Below, piece by piece: positions 20,691 through 33,984 of a stretch of DNA of 64,000 bases. The position numbers and the translations under genes were made by a program. This DNA comes from Thalassia testudinum. Its lineage: Eukaryota; Streptophyta; Magnoliopsida; Alismatales; Hydrocharitaceae. The notes beneath the pieces were generated by a model. It was not told the origin of the DNA. It did no database searches and was given only the letters and a program-made list of their open reading frames with translations. Position 1 is the first letter of the stretch, and each line of letters begins with the position of its first letter. The DNA lies in NCBI GenBank assembly GCA_037157565.1, contig JAZHRO010000036.1, forward strand, positions 128,596,001 through 128,660,000. Direction: 5' to 3'.

Positions 20691-22743
20691 GCGAGGCTAG
20701 GTCGACCTAACCTAATTCAACCTAACTCTACACAACCTATTTTACGAAATTTGAACACAACACACACCAACTCAACGCACACTACCCACCATAATAGGTG
20801 ACAATTGAAGACCCTAAAAAGATGGCGATTTCCATCTTTGTAGGTCCAATTGACACACACCTTGGAATCCCACAAAAAGTGGCAATTTCTATAGGTGAAG
20901 ACCTTCCCATATAAAACCAAAAAGCCACTTGTGCTATCCTTCTTCCTCCACCAAAAGAAAATTGTAACGACCCGGTTCCCGAGTCCCTACGAGACACGAG
21001 AACCGGACCGACTCGACTAATCCCAAGACCCAGTCGTCCAACGAGGAAGTAACCAAAAGACAGTAAAATAAACCACATTCAGCATGAATATAACTAACAG
21101 TAAGAAAGTACAGCAGTAAGGAAAGAAACTACTACAGTAGGCACCACCACAACAGTAAAACAACATTTATCATATAACAAAAACTGCGGGTAAAGAAGGT
21201 ACAGCGGAAACAAAACTACTCACTAGAACAGAAACAAAAAGGGGTACAAAGCTGGGGTAACTCTACTGGACCCTACTCGGCCCAGCGTCCTCTGCAGCCG
21301 CCAACCCTGGCTGCTCAACACCTGGTCCTGAAAAAGGTAACGAGTGTAACACGTCAGCAAAACGCTGAGTAGAGTGGCAAACTAACTAAAGGCAACAGTA
21401 GAGTGTACAGTAGCTGTTATGTTCTATTACTTCCTTTATTCACATCTTTCAATTTTTCTCACTATTTCATTTATTTCTCAGATCCTTTACTTGATCTCGA
21501 ATGTCCTCGTGGGACGATCTTGATTGTAGTCTTTTCCAAAAGTAGAAGTAGCACGTGGTGCTCTCCTGGCCGGGAGAGTCCCCCGTGGTGATCCTACCCT
21601 CAATCAACCACCCCAAGGTCACTGACAGACGTAACGGTGACTACGGCACGCGCGATAAACGCACAGGTAGCTAGCCCGCACTGGCACGCGGTCAGTCGTT
21701 TCCGTTAACGGGTGCGCCCAAAGCACAGCACGGAACCAGGGCAGAGCCCTCTCAGTAACAGGGGTCCAACCCCTCCACAGTAACCAAACCGGGGCCTTGC
21801 CCCTCCACAGTCCGCGCACCCTCGCCTGACTACCCTGGTTTGCCCTAGTGGGCCTAACAAGTCGGTGAAGGAGGCTAGCAGAACCCCGGGACCCGTGGGG
21901 TAGCTAGTACTCTCCTAACACTACTAGCTCTCCTCGGTACTACGTACACGAGGGCCAACAAGTCGGTACAGAGCGGCCAATCCTAACCCCGGGTCCCTGG
22001 GGCGGCTGGCCCCACTCTGCACTAAACAGGTACAGGTACTTCCCTTGGTATTGCGTACCCAAGAGACAGTACAAACTACATCTCAGTTCCATTCCTTTTT
22101 CTTTCCAGGAGTTCCACTCCTAATTCCCCGTAGGGTTCCAGCTCTTTATCTCAGAACATCATATGTTTCACTTTCCAGATTCACGTTCTCAAATTCCATG
22201 ATCTCAAACATGTTTCTTTATTCATAACAGGCAGCTGTTAATTAAATTTACAGGCAGCTTTATATATTCCTTTCCATTTTTCCAAGACTGCAGTAATATA
22301 CATTCCACTAGTTTTTCCATCCTAGGATTCATGCCATATCCTAGGATCTATCATACAATCTAGTTTTCCGGCCCTAGGATTCATGCAACACCTAGGAGCT
22401 ATCATTCCATAGATCTCTCATTCCTAGGATTCATGCAATGCCCTAGGTTCTAGTTATGGTTCCATACTTTAACAGATTTTATTAATACTTAAAGCCACTC
22501 TACCAAGTACAACGGGAGTAATGGGGGCGTGATCGGGAATCCTGCGTGCCTCCGCGACTCTCAAGACTGCAACCGAACGAGGTCCTATCACAAGGATCAA
22601 ACACAAGGAGTGTCTCAAAACAGTGTATAGCTACTGTAGGCGGGTAGAGGAATTAATTCTGAGACGAACGCAACCCGAATCGCGGAAAACGGAGCCCAAA
22701 CGGGCCCTAAACGGGTTGAGAAAGACGATACTGTGCAAAATCA

Positions 22744-23082
22744 GACGTCTGGAACTCCTTCCAGACGTCTTAAATGGTGGATCAGAGAATTACCTGTTCG
22801 GCTTGGTTCCCCGGACGTCCAGAAGTCTGCGGGGACGTCTGCCTAGATCCAAGACGTCCGATGGTCCCTCCGGACGTCTGGAGGTCACTCCCGCCGTCTG
22901 GTACAACTTCCAGACGTCTGATTCGCAAAGGATGACGAATCAGAGAACCTGCGCACAGCCAGCCCCCCTCCCTCAGTACGGTCAGTCGACAAAAAGGAAG
23001 AAGAAAGCGGAAACTCACCTTTCAGACGTCCGTATGGTCTCACAGACGTCGACCTTGCCGTCTGGATATCAATCCAGACGTC
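22744..23082 (-). repeat. Phased GACGTC palindrome array, solo LTR, cluster 1
   Basis: Cores lie at 22744, 22764, 22814, 22834, 22853, 22873, 22893 (GCCGTC), 22913, 23025, 23045, 23057 (GCCGTC) and 23077. Steps are 20 bp except one 19 (a one-base deletion) and the conserved 20-12-20 group at the end. Confidence 0.9.
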
Positions 23083-23535
23083 TGATTCTGGAAATTTTTC
23101 CAGAATCAGAGCCCTGCTCGGCCTCCGCTCGCGACGCCTCCCGCGTCGCACCTCGCGCGTCTGCTGCTCAGCCCGCACAGGTCCCTCTCCGCGACGCTCT
23201 GCGCCCCCTGCTCCCTCCGACGGCCGGCCAAGCCGCTCCTGGCGAGCTCGCCCTCACGGCAGAGCCCCGCCCTCGCACGCCGCAGCTCCTCCGCGCTCAC
23301 TGCGGCTGCCGCTGCCGCTGCGCCCTCGCGTCCGCTCGCTCTCGCGCAGAGGCAGGAGAAGAAGGAGGAAGATGGTGGAGACGGGAGGGGAGGCGCGCCC
23401 CCCTTTTAACGCCGCGCGGAGAGGAGAGAGAAGGCGGTCGCAGCCGCCTGCAGCCGCAGAGAAAGAGGGCAGAAACGCAGGTCTGCGCGCACAGGCGCGC
23501 AGACGAATATCCCGTGCGAGCATAACTGTTCGCCA

Positions 23536-23637
23536 GACGTCTGTAAACTATCCCGGACGTCTGGTCAGACGTCTGGATGTGATCCCAGACGTCTTGACAG
23601 ACGTCTGGGCCACCTCCCAGACGTCTTAAAAGGCGTC
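23536..23637 (-). repeat. Phased GACGTC palindrome array, solo LTR, cluster 2
   Basis: Cores lie at 23536, 23556, 23568, 23588, 23600, 23620 and 23632 (GGCGTC). The steps are 20-12-20-12-20-12, the same as in both Tekay1 LTRs. Confidence 0.9.
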
Positions 23638-23657
23638 TGGGGCACGCGCTCGTTACA

Positions 23658-26384
23658 AAAATCATCCACACCTTCTCAACCTTCTTCCTCTCCAAGAGGA
23701 TGTCCACCATTGTAGGAACTCTACCTTCACCACTTGAGGTTGTCTACCATTAGAGGCCAGGGGTTCCCTCTTCCTTGGAGCACCACTACCGCCCTTCTCT
23801 CTGTCTTTAACAACTAGGCTGACCCTCGCTCAGTCTCTCTTTTATTTTTTTCTATGCAAGTTGTTTCCTCCTTCTCTCTAGGTAACACCCTTGCTTCTCC
23901 ATAGCTTGGGTGTGCCATCCCATGGTGTAACATGCAGATGACCTCTTCGAGGTCTTGGTCTAGTCGCCACCACCCTCCACAAGCTGACGACCCCTTGTGG
24001 CACTACCGTTGGGGTGGAATTTCTATTAGTTAGATTTATTTTATTATTATTTATTTGCAAGCATTTCTCTATTGTTGTTTGTTTAGTTGAATGTTCATGA
24101 TGTTTGTCTAGAGGCAATAGAATTTTGTTTAGTATTATATTATGCTAATCGTCTTCATTGAGCATTATTACATTTTTTCGCATCACCTTTGCTTTCGCCC
24201 ACACCACCTACACATGTCAACTATCACCATCAGGAGGTGGTTGGATGTCCAACACTATCATCACCAACATCACATTCATGCCCCGCCCCCCTCCCCCCCC
24301 CCCGTCTCCACCTTAGATTAAGGTTTTGCTTAGTTAGGTAGTTATTATTAAAATTAGGTTCACTTTGGTTTTCTTTTTTAAAAAAATCAAAAAAAAAAAG
24401 TGCAAAGAAAAAAAATCACAAAAAGAAAATGTTCAACATTTTAGTTATAACTCCAATAATCACCACAACTATGTGCTTCACACCCACTCCCTTTCCACAT
24501 CTCGCACACCTTATGCACCAGCGATCTCACCAACTCACTTTTTGCATCACCATAATCATAATCTTTGTGTAGATTAGGTGATCCCCACTTAGATTAGGTT
24601 TTTTGTGTTTCGCTAGTTAGGTTAGTCGCTCTTGTATTAAAAAAAACACAAAAAAATTTGCAAAACAAAAAAATTAAAAAATATATATAGATGGCAGTTC
24701 TCGCAAGAGTCAACGACGCGAATATATTTTTAAACTCTCTCAATAGCATGCACATAATTCAAGAGGTTTGTAATGAACGTTACATATACACGTTTTACAC
24801 TTACCTCCCTTATATGATGATTATCTGCATCGAGAATGCCACAGGTGAGATTCTTGTGAGAGAAGTCAACCATCGTCTTTAGATTAGGTTAGATCTAGGA
24901 TTTAGATCACAAACAATAGTTTCAAAGATCGAGATCAAATCAAGAAAACATGTTTGTGTCCCTGAGTTTGACCAGGACTCAAAATTCAAAATGAGTTTCG
25001 TTAAATCTTTTTGTTATTCAAGATTTTATGTGTAACTATACTACAATATAAGAAAAGTCTAATTTTTCGCATAAGTTATCACTGAACATAATCAAATCTG
25101 CTTCTCTTAATAAGAATGATGTTACCAATCAATACCCAAGAAAGGTAAAATTGAAGCTACTAACTTAAGCAGAGTATCCCTATAACCTTGGAGTTAAAGT
25201 AGAGCTAGATCCTTTAACAAAGAGCTGCAAGAATCATCTTGCTAGAGATCCATTTAGAACCACGTCTAGAATCTCAAAATCACTTCACCAAAGATTCCTT
25301 TGGAATCACTTCTTTTCAAATCATTGAAATCATAAAATCTCCAAAACTTCAAGAGAACCTCTCTCTATTGAAAAATTAAGAGCATTTCCCCATAGAAAGC
25401 TACAATTAATGCTGGAACTCCTTTCAACTGGAATTTTAGAACTATAATTCCAGAAGTAGAAAGCTAGGGAGAAAGAGAAAACTCTCAAAGTTAATCCCCA
25501 ATCCATCACAATTTAGCTATATCACAATTGTCTTCACTTCTAGATGGCCTTAATCACCTCACACATATGCAACTTCTGCCACCCACCCACGATTGTTATT
25601 TGATGCAACATAGGAATGAGCATATGATCCTACCAATGTGTACGTGTATACACTATTTGCTTTTTAAAATGTTAAGATGCAAAGGAAACACCTCATAGAG
25701 TGCCCCCTATTGAAAGCCTCATGGAGTAACATTATGGAAGTTTTAACAAATGAGTAGGAGATGTGTTTTGATGCCCAATGTCCAATTAACATCACTCATT
25801 TGTTTGTCTCTCTCCCTCTCTTAAAGAAACAATAATAAATGCCTCAATATCACTATTTTTGATCTTTTGTTTCTTTAGGACTTGTGCTGTTCATAAAGAT
25901 TGATTGAAAGGTTAGTAATGCCTTGATGAGGGTGTATGCCATGACCTTCTTAGCTCAGAATAAATACAGGTTTTACATAAATGATCCTATGTTCATTGGA
26001 TAATACACCATACCCTCGAGTTCTTGGAAGCTAGATAGATACTCTTAAAACTTGACTCCATTTACACAAGTCACCCTTGGGTTAACTTTCGTTACTAAAT
26101 TGGTTAATGGCCATTAGTTAACGAGAAAAATGACCTTTTTGTCATCAAAAGTGGTTCTGTAATGTTGAAGGGAAAAGTGGTTTACTTTCTTCCTCTTGGA
26201 GTAATGATCACCTTATGGACCAAAGTGGATTGTTAACATGATCGTTGGGATTTTTTTTTACTTACCTACTATATATACAACCTAAAGAAGATGTAAAACC
26301 ATGTAACTCAGTAAGAGAAGAAACTTGAAGGAAAATCCAACTCAAGGGGAAAAAAATTCACAACCTTATTCACCTATGAATGTT
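23658..26384. other. Unassigned AT-rich DNA with low-complexity tracts
   Basis: No gene is supported. 23660-24100 is pyrimidine-rich and continues the sequence interrupted by the solo LTR (20860-20962), possibly an LTR leader. 24281-24303 is a C-run tract. 24380-24430 is A-rich. Short ORFs of 60-80 codons lack recognisable motifs. Confidence 0.35.
24281..24303 (+). repeat. Poly-C tract
   Basis: A nearly pure C run interrupted by one G and one T, in otherwise AT-rich DNA. It is unusual for the local composition and prone to length change. Confidence 0.8.
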
Positions 26385-26592
26385 CACATTATAGCAACAT
26401 TTATAATTGTATAACTATATAATTGATTGTACAACTATGTAGTTGATACAGAAATCTTGTATAGAGTGCATTTATACAAATATAATTTTCACAGTATAGC
26501 AACATTTATAATTGTATAACTTTATAATTGATTATACAATTGTACAACTGATATAAAAATATTGTATAGAGTACATTTATACAAATATCATG
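26385..26592 (+). repeat. Two-copy tandem duplication, about 105-bp unit
   Basis: Units start at tcaca(t/g)tatagcaacattt (26384 and 26489) and end in a shared tttatacaaatat word. The copies differ by scattered substitutions. The units are more than 75% A+T. Confidence 0.75.
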
Positions 26593-28667
26593 AAAACTAC
26601 AAAATGGTGTTCCAATCACACTGTTCAAGCAATAATCATCCTTAGAGTAGTACTCCCTTGCATAGAAAACCTAGTTGAAGTCTTTATATGACCATGGAGC
26701 AAGGCATTGTAGTTTTATTTCTATGCGGACAATAGATGCTACTTCTTCAAATGGGTGAAGCTTGCATCCAATGAAGACCATAATCATAACTTGTGGAAGA
26801 AAAGTTACAAAAAGATAGAGATAGGAATGTATTTTACATGCATTGAGTGAGATAAATGTCAAAGTCTTTGAAATACAAAAGCCTTTGAAAGAGTTATTTC
26901 TATATCTAAAGCCCATGTTTCCTCTCATTCTCATTATCCTCTTCGCTGTCCATCGTTATTTTCCTTCTCTATTTTAATAGTTATGTTCACCCCACCAACA
27001 TCACCAACATCATTATAAATCTCCAACTCAGGAACAAACCCATTGCCACCATCACTGACATTAGGGACAACTAGAGAAGCACAAACAAACCAACATCATC
27101 TATATTGACCCCACCTAAACTACCCATATTATTCATCACAACCTTAATCTTCTCTTGATTCACAATTATCGAAACTAAGAGTGGTAGCATCATCAAACTC
27201 AATGATGAATTCAATACTCGTCCCATTAGAATGACCATTAAACATCATTATCATCTTAGCTTCATTAGTAAGGGGCACATACATTGATGGGATTGCCTTA
27301 AGATCTTTGTACTTGAATTGAGCACCTTCCCAATCGTCCAAGGTAGAGTTTTAGCTAAAATCTCCATTAGATAAAACTAGAAAGTAGTGTTTGGGTCGAT
27401 TAAGACCATTGTCTACTGACCACACAAGTACTTGACACCATTCTTGTCTTAATTGTGCTTGAAATATACTCTACACCTTATGTTATGGGGAGAAAATCTG
27501 CAAGCATCATGCACATGAGATGTATGTACCTTTGAATGTAGAGGGATCTATGAGAATGGGCCTCTAAGCACTTATATAGGACACACATATAGGACCATAG
27601 GACAACTGAGTATTAATAAAAGCCTTTCTTAGGCACATAAGAGTAATAAATTCTTTTAGAGAATGTGTCATAACACAAGATGGGGTCCTAAACCATAAAA
27701 AATGATTCACTCCTTGAAACAAGAACCTTTGTGTGTAACAACAAGGATTATGTTGTAAAGGTGCTACTAATAGTGAGAAGTTTCAACATATAATGGCACG
27801 TGGTCATGTAAGAGGAAAGGTACATATTAAACAAATATATTTGGATGCAATTTAATCCTCTTATGGCCAAATTCCTTAAGACAAAAACAATAGCATAAAG
27901 GGCAATGACAATCATCTTGTATGCTATAGTAAGTACTTTCAATTTCTTATTTTGCTTTTTTGATCCTTGAAATATATTTAACCACGATCCTCACAATGAA
28001 ATTTTGAGGAAGGAACCAAAAGTGGAAACATTGAATGAAAACATTTCATGGAGCATATGCATGATCCCTAAGAGATGCTAGTTGAAGATCTTCTGCAAAT
28101 CTTGGAGTGTGATCTTTTTGATTCGTGGAGTGGGTTCTTGATGGAACCAGGATTGAGGAAGCCTATAAAAAAATGTAAAGAGATGGTAGGAAGATCCATC
28201 TAATTCTTACAATCTACTTTTTCTTTTCCAGAGATTATACTAAGAGAGTTAAAGAGCACATTTGTAATCGAATTTCCCATGTCTTAGTGAAAGTTGAGGG
28301 TTAGATCCCCTCTTTAGATGTACACTTTCATTGGTGAAACCAAGTTTATAATCTTGCTTTCTTGCGATTTTCTTGGTATGGCTCTCCACGCTACTTTCAT
28401 ATACGACATTGGGCCCATTGTCCATCCGAACCCAAGAGGAATCTTGGGATTCTCATTTGATCATCACACCTCTCCAAAATGGCAACTTGTTCCTAAAACC
28501 AACCCATTCTAATAATAGGGAGTGCACACATTAAAAGAACTTTAGAAACGATGATTAGTGCTAATGGTGGATAAATAAGCAAATAAAGCAATTAAAATCA
28601 AATACAATGTAGCTCAATAAAAATGGGTAGCAAAAATGTCAATTAATCACCGACAACACTAGAATAT
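26593..28667. other. Left flank of Tekay2, no confident gene
   Basis: ORFs at 26671-26934 and 27144-27341 (minus, 87 and 65 codons) have no motif I can place. The second is followed in another frame by a stretch encoding repeated NDVGDVGG-like words near 26990-27030, which could be an old transposase-like gene. That is speculative. Confidence 0.3.
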
Positions 28668-31353
28668 TGTCATGATCCGACCCCAGCTCCCTACAGAACC
28701 CGAGACTGACTCACCTCGATGAACCCTAAGACCTAGTCGTCCAACGAGAAACAACCAAATGCATACTGATTCCACAACCACATGAGTAATGTAACTAAAC
28801 AGAAAATATATAACTAGCAGTAAAAGAAAGAGAACAACAAACCACAAGATTATTACATGATACAGTAGAAATGTACTGTTACAAATATAGCCATCACAAC
28901 AGGGAACTATTAGAAATATAACTGATTATAACCACAAGCTATAGGTACTCACTACAACAAAACTCTCTGCAGTGAAACAAAAGAAAGGAAACTATGGCTG
29001 GGCTTGATTGGGTCCAGTGCCCTCAGCAGCTGGTGGCTGTGGCTGCTCAAATCCCTGACCTAAACATGGTTACAAAATCCGGGGTCAGCTAACACTGAGC
29101 GGAGTGGTGGTTAAGTCATTTACATGCTACATAATTAAATAGTAACCAACTAAACATACAATTGTGGATTATTTATTTTCATCCGTTTCCGATTCTTTGG
29201 TTTTTGTGTTTTTGAGTCGAGTACTCTAATCAGGTTCCATGACATAGCTCAATCTTCTTGTTTCTTAAGGGAACGATCTCGCTTGTAGTTTTCCCGCGAT
29301 GCAGGATGTAACGTGGCACTCTCCTAGCTAGGAGAGTCTCCCGTTGTAGTCCTACACCCGGTCTACTACCCCAAGGTCACAGCTGCGAAATAGTGGTGAC
29401 TACGACACATGCGATAAGCGCACGGGTAGCTACCCCGCACTAGCACGCGGTCAGTCATTTCTGCTAGCAGGTACGCCCAAACATACAACATGGAACAACA
29501 TAGGGCCTTGCCCTCTCAGAACAGGGGTCTCGCCCCTCAGAATAGAACAGGGGTCTTGCCCCTCCACAGTCCACGTATCCTTGTCTGACTATCCCAGTTT
29601 GCCCAGCGGACCTAACAAGAGTTGGTGTAGGGTGGCCAGCCCTAACCCCGGGCCCCATGGGGCGGCTAGCTCCCCCTACACTAAGTAGCTCACCCTAGTA
29701 CCACCTATGCGAGGGCCAAACAGGAGTCGACATAGAGTGGAAAATCCTAACCCTAAGTCTCAACCCAAGGGGCGGCTAGCTCACCTCTACTCTAAAGGGA
29801 TAGTTGCTCTCCTCGATACCATGTACACGAGGGCCAACTCACTTCCCTTAACCAAGTCCGAACAGCCACCCATTTGCAACATGTTCCAAAACCATCAAGT
29901 TTATCATACTACAGTGTCCTTGGTTTTTTCTAAATTCCCCGTAGGGTTCATATATGGACTTTCTTTTTTCCATATCTGGTTTGTTACATGTAGAATAGGA
30001 AACTCAAATTTCACCATCGATTACTCAGTACAAGTATGTATTTCCATTCATGACATGGAGCATTACAGGTAGTACAAGAAGCTCATGATTTGTTTCTTTT
30101 CAGGAAGCATGGTAGTAACTCAATCATTCATTAACTACACATGCATTGCTTCCGGCTCTAGTGTTTATTTCACAACCTAGGGTTCAATCAAATATATTCT
30201 AAAGTAGCATGCATTTGTCTCTTTTCAATCCTAGGGTTCATCTCACAACCTAGGGTTCAAATAATTCTACACATGCAATTTAATTATTAACTCCAAGATT
30301 AAGGTGAAAACCACTCTACTAGGTTAACTGAGTGGAATGGGGGCTCGTACGGTAGCTCCCGATGTCTCTGCAAGTCCTGTATACTCTACAGACTGGAGAC
30401 CTACAACATGGACCGATAGGTCAAATGAGCTCAAAACTACATAGACACTATATCATTACATAGAAAAACTCGAATGGAAATCAGTGATGTTTCGTTTGTG
30501 GAAATCTAACTCCATTTGGGCCTTGATCGGGCCCAAAAACATCAACCCTGACCAAATTAGACATCCGAGAAGAGTCCCAGACGTCCTAAACAAACTCAGA
30601 CTCACCTTGCTCGAGGCACCTTTTTCGGATGTCTAGAACTTCGTGCAAATGTCTGATGGTGTCTTCAGATCTTTGGAGGCACTCCCAGATGTTTGAAACT
30701 GCCTCGGTCCTCGCACCAACACACTTCCCCAACCCCTGACATACGTACGCACGGTCAGACTTGTTTGGAAGAGAAAATAAATGAAAACTACGAGCTATCA
30801 GACGTCTGGTATTACCTCCAGGCATTTGACCAGATGTCTGATGGTATATCCAAAAGTTAGATACTGCGAAAAAATGATTCTGCAGAATCATTTGTGAGCT
30901 TCTTCTCACCGCAGAAGCTGCAGCAAATGCAGCACCTCCCCGTCTCCCTCATGAGCCCTCTGCTCTCAGGCTTCTAGTCTCCTCTACACTCCACTCTCTC
31001 CTTTTCCTACTCCTTCTCGGCAGTGGTGTGGGAGAGAATGGAGGAGGAGGGGGGTTTTATATGGAGGTGGGAGGTATAGGAAAAGGCAAGGTGGAGGTGG
31101 AGGGAATGGGGAGGGTGTCATCGTAGGGTGACAGATGGGGTGGTGTGAGGGGTGAGGGGGATGGTGTACGGTGGGTTAAGAGAATGGGGTGAGGTACGAT
31201 GGGGTAAGGTGTGGGGAAAATTGCAGGTTTTCCCTTTACAAGTTCCCTTTCTCCCTTGTAATTCCCTCAACTAAAACCCAGGGGGTTTAAAATTGCACCA
31301 ATACCCCTAAAAATTTTGAAAAAGTCACACGATCCTAGGAAAGGGTCATTTCA
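28668..31353 (-). repeat. 3' LTR of Tekay2
   Basis: A direct repeat of 52908-55570, starting TGTCATGA and ending ..GGGTCATTTCA. The likely promoter is the tttatat word near 31056-31062 (ATATAAA on the minus strand) in a G-rich context, which is also present in the other LTR near 55269. Decayed GACGTC arrays lie at 30560-30693 and 30801-30858. Confidence 0.9.
30560..30858 (-). repeat. Decayed GACGTC array in Tekay2 3' LTR
   Basis: Register positions are 30560 (GACATC), 30580 (GACGTC), 30628 (GATGTC), 30648 (AATGTC), 30668 (GATCTT), 30688 (GATGTT), 30801 (GACGTC), 30821 (GGCATT), 30833 (GATGTC) and 30853 (AAAGTT). The 20-bp steps and the 20-12-20 group survive although most cores are mutated, largely by transitions at the central CpG. 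Confidence 0.8.
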
Positions 31354-31469
31354 ACATAAAAAACTTAAAGGAAGTTTCATCCCCGAAACTTGAGCTAACT
31401 AGGGTATAGAAAATTAAATGTAAATGTGCATAACAAAGTTAAAGAGGATCAAAGTAGGTTAGAAGTGAC

Positions 31470-31939
31470 GTACCCTCGAAAAGCTCCAGGTACTGTTCTC
31501 GCATCGCCGCCTCAGGCTCCCAAGTGGCCTCCTTGTACCACTAGCTTCTCCACAAGACTTTCACCAGGGGTACCTCCTTCCATCTCAGACTCCGGACGAC
31601 TCTGTCTAGTATCTGTACTGGCCTCTCAGGGTAGGTCAGGTTGTTCCCCACCTCGATGTTCTCGTGGCTCAGAACATGGCTAGGGTCGGCAATGTATTTT
31701 CTGAGGTTGGACACGTGGAACACGTTGTAAACTCTAGAGAGCTAGGGAGGAAGGGTAAGCTGGTAAGCAACAAGTTATACCCACTCCAAGACCTCAGAAG
31801 GCCTTACAAAACTCGACGTGAGCTTCCCTCTTACCCCAAACCGCTGCAAGCCCTTCATGGGCGAAACACGGAGGAAGATGTGATCTCCAACCTCAAACTA
31901 TACCTCCCTATGCTTCAGGTCAGCATAGCTCTTATGCCT
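31470..31939 (-). pseudogene. Tekay2 integrase C-terminus and chromodomain, broken
   Basis: It contains VFHVSNLRKYIADPSHVLSH (written here as the Tekay2 form), then VPLVKVLWRS, a stop, and a KEATWEPEAAMRE block. These correspond to the Tekay1 chromodomain region. The upstream part of integrase is on the other side of the Athila insertion, at 48461 onward. Confidence 0.8.
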
Positions 31940-32672
31940 TGATGGGAACACCATCATGAGCCTTAACTAGCTCATTTTGACGTAGAAAAGAGAATAAAAG
32001 ATCCTATATAACCAACTGGAGGTTCTAATTCCATGAATAACCATTCTGAGATAGAACTAAAAAATAATGGGTAAAACTGCAATTTTACCATTACAGTACA
32101 ACAACGGGTTTTCTCATGGGATAAACACAGGTCAAATGGTCTTAACAAGATAAAAAGTGGGTTGGTTCAAACAGAAAAGGTTCATGTGAATTCTAGGAAT
32201 TAAATGACTTCTTCTAACCCTAAAACAGACCCACTTGATTTAACAAGGTTCTGGTTAGTATAAAATTCACCTAAACCCTTTAAAAATCATGAAAAAATAT
32301 TCTCTAGAGTTTAGAACCTTCAATTTGGCCCTTGGAACCTATTTTAACCTAAATTGGGGTCTCAAACAAATATTTACCCTAAATTAGGTTTTTACATAAA
32401 TTTCTCAGTCAAACATAGTCAAACCCAAAATCCAACTTCACCATTGGATTCCTTAGGTCCAAATTAGGTTTTTCCCAAAATTTGGACCTAAGGAGAATTC
32501 ATCTTGACCTACTTTGCAAACAGGTCCAGCCTAATTACATTTCTACCCTTATCTTTTGAAAACCACTATAGAAACTCTCCTAGCTTTATCTTTGTTCTTT
32601 TCAATTAGGTCCCTCCACCATTTTCGTGGAGGGAATCCTACTCTGACGATATTTCGAGGGCAAGATCTCCCT

Positions 32673-32724
32673 GATTTCTCAAAGAATCCCCTTTAAAATT
32701 GAAAGGGAGATTATCTGAGAAATC
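32673..32724 (+). other. Hairpin 1 of the Athila U3
   Basis: GATTTCTCAAAGAATC (32673-32688) pairs with GATTATCTGAGAAATC (32709-32724) with one mismatched step. The 3' LTR copy (46442-46457 with 46478-46493) is perfectly paired over 16 bp. Confidence 0.75.
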
Positions 32725-32765
32725 ACCTCCAGTTTGAACACAATTTGAGGCTCTATTTGATACCC

Positions 32766-32793
32766 AATCTCTCATGCGAATGCATGAGAGATT
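32766..32793 (+). other. Hairpin 2 of the Athila U3
   Basis: AATCTCTCATGC (32766-32777) and GCATGAGAGATT (32782-32793) form perfect 12-bp arms around GAAT. It is identical in the 3' LTR (46535-46562). In the inverted relative at 38417-38446 both arms changed together, so pairing is kept. Confidence 0.85.
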
Positions 32794-32832
32794 CGAGTCT
32801 CCAGCAAGTTGCCATCACCGGCGAGCTTGCCA

Positions 32833-32857
32833 TGCTTGGAAGCTTGGCTTCCAAGCA
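32833..32857 (+). other. Hairpin 3 of the Athila U3
   Basis: TGCTTGGAAG and CTTCCAAGCA are perfect 10-bp arms around CTTGG, ending 20 bp before the TATA box. The same occurs at 46602-46626. Confidence 0.8.
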
Positions 32858-32877
32858 CAAATCCTTCCCCGAGGGCC

Positions 32878-32885
32878 TATATAAG
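32878..32885 (+). promoter_or_regulatory. TATA box of the Athila 5' LTR
   Basis: TATATAAG is followed by cagacccaagtcacc, which is kept unchanged after the equivalent TATATAAG in the 3' LTR (46647-46654). Transcription should begin about 30 bp downstream. Confidence 0.75.
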
Positions 32886-33984
32886 CAGACCCAAGTCACC
32901 CTGCATCTCCTAAGCTTGACATTGGCTAGAGAATCCCTGAAATTCGTCTCTTCCCCCTTCGGTCAGTATCTCAGCAAGCTCCAGCAACCTTCCTCTCTTT
33001 CCCTCGTCGCCTAGCCACAATACCAGTGGCTGGGTCCTCTTCCTCCTATTCGTTCGCGTCGTGCCGCACCTGCCGATGCCTCTACAGCCCCTTCCTCATT
33101 GCCTTCTCCCCCCACTGAGCACTTCGTCTCCGGCGACAGTAATACGAGTCAGACGCCATCTCTACCTCCCCCTTCATCTCCTTACACCCAGATAAGTTTC
33201 GTTTCCCTTCTACTCGTTTTTCCCTTCTTTATTTCTTCAAAACACCCCTCGACGCACTCAATCACCATCACCCCTTCAACTCTGGCCAGACCTCCGGCGA
33301 GGCATCCTCGTTACTCCACACCTCCATCCACCTCGCCAACCACCCCATAAGCTCTGCCACACTTCATTGAACATAAACCCTCACTTCACTCACCGCGCCA
33401 CGCCCCCAAAACACCCTCCGAACACACCCACTCTCACGCACACAGGGTGCCCTAGGCACGCATACTCCGGTAGCCCCATGCCATGCCGACCTCCGCAACA
33501 CATTCGCCGTGTCTCGACGAAGCCTCCTGAGCTTTCTGATGTGGCCGAGAGGCCGTTTGCGTGTTAATTGGTGTAGGAGGTTCGCCGCCATTGACGTAAG
33601 CGAGGAGCTTGCTTGCGAGCTCCCTCCAGGTCTTCCACGCACAGCTCCAGGCAAGCAATTGGCTTCAAAGGCCAAAGTAGCGGCTGAAATCAACCGAAGA
33701 CATCCCTGCAGCAGGCACGCACAAGAGAGGTGGGAAGATAGTCCCACCTTGGAAATTCTGGAAGCACCGCAGCTTCATAAGTTGCAAAACTGCATAGGGC
33801 TTATCGCCTCCTGACCACGGGGTGAGGTCCCACTCACCTTCACCCACCTCGTCCGTGACCAGACCTTCGCAGACCTAGCGTGACCCATATACTTGACCCT
33901 GCACTCCTCGCCCACCACCGCACGCCGGTAGACTTGGTCTCGGGCACGTACCTGACCCGATTACCTGAGATGGTGGCTCTGGGA

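Larger units (their letters stand above)
20963..23657 (-). mobile_element. Solo LTR of the Tekay1 family
   Basis: This 2.7-kb copy is homologous to the Tekay1 LTRs end to end (TGTAACGACC at the left, TCGTTACA at the right). It is flanked by the 5-base duplication AAAAT (20958-20962 and 23658-23662). No internal domain is present, so it is a solo LTR made by LTR-LTR recombination. It keeps the CCTAGG pairs, the 24-bp inverted repeat (23084-23107) and both GACGTC arrays. Confidence 0.92.

Noticed and set aside
27144..27341. 65-codon minus-strand ORF as part of a transposase gene
   Set aside because: Acidic wording hints at a transposase N-terminus, but no catalytic or zinc-finger motif could be found.
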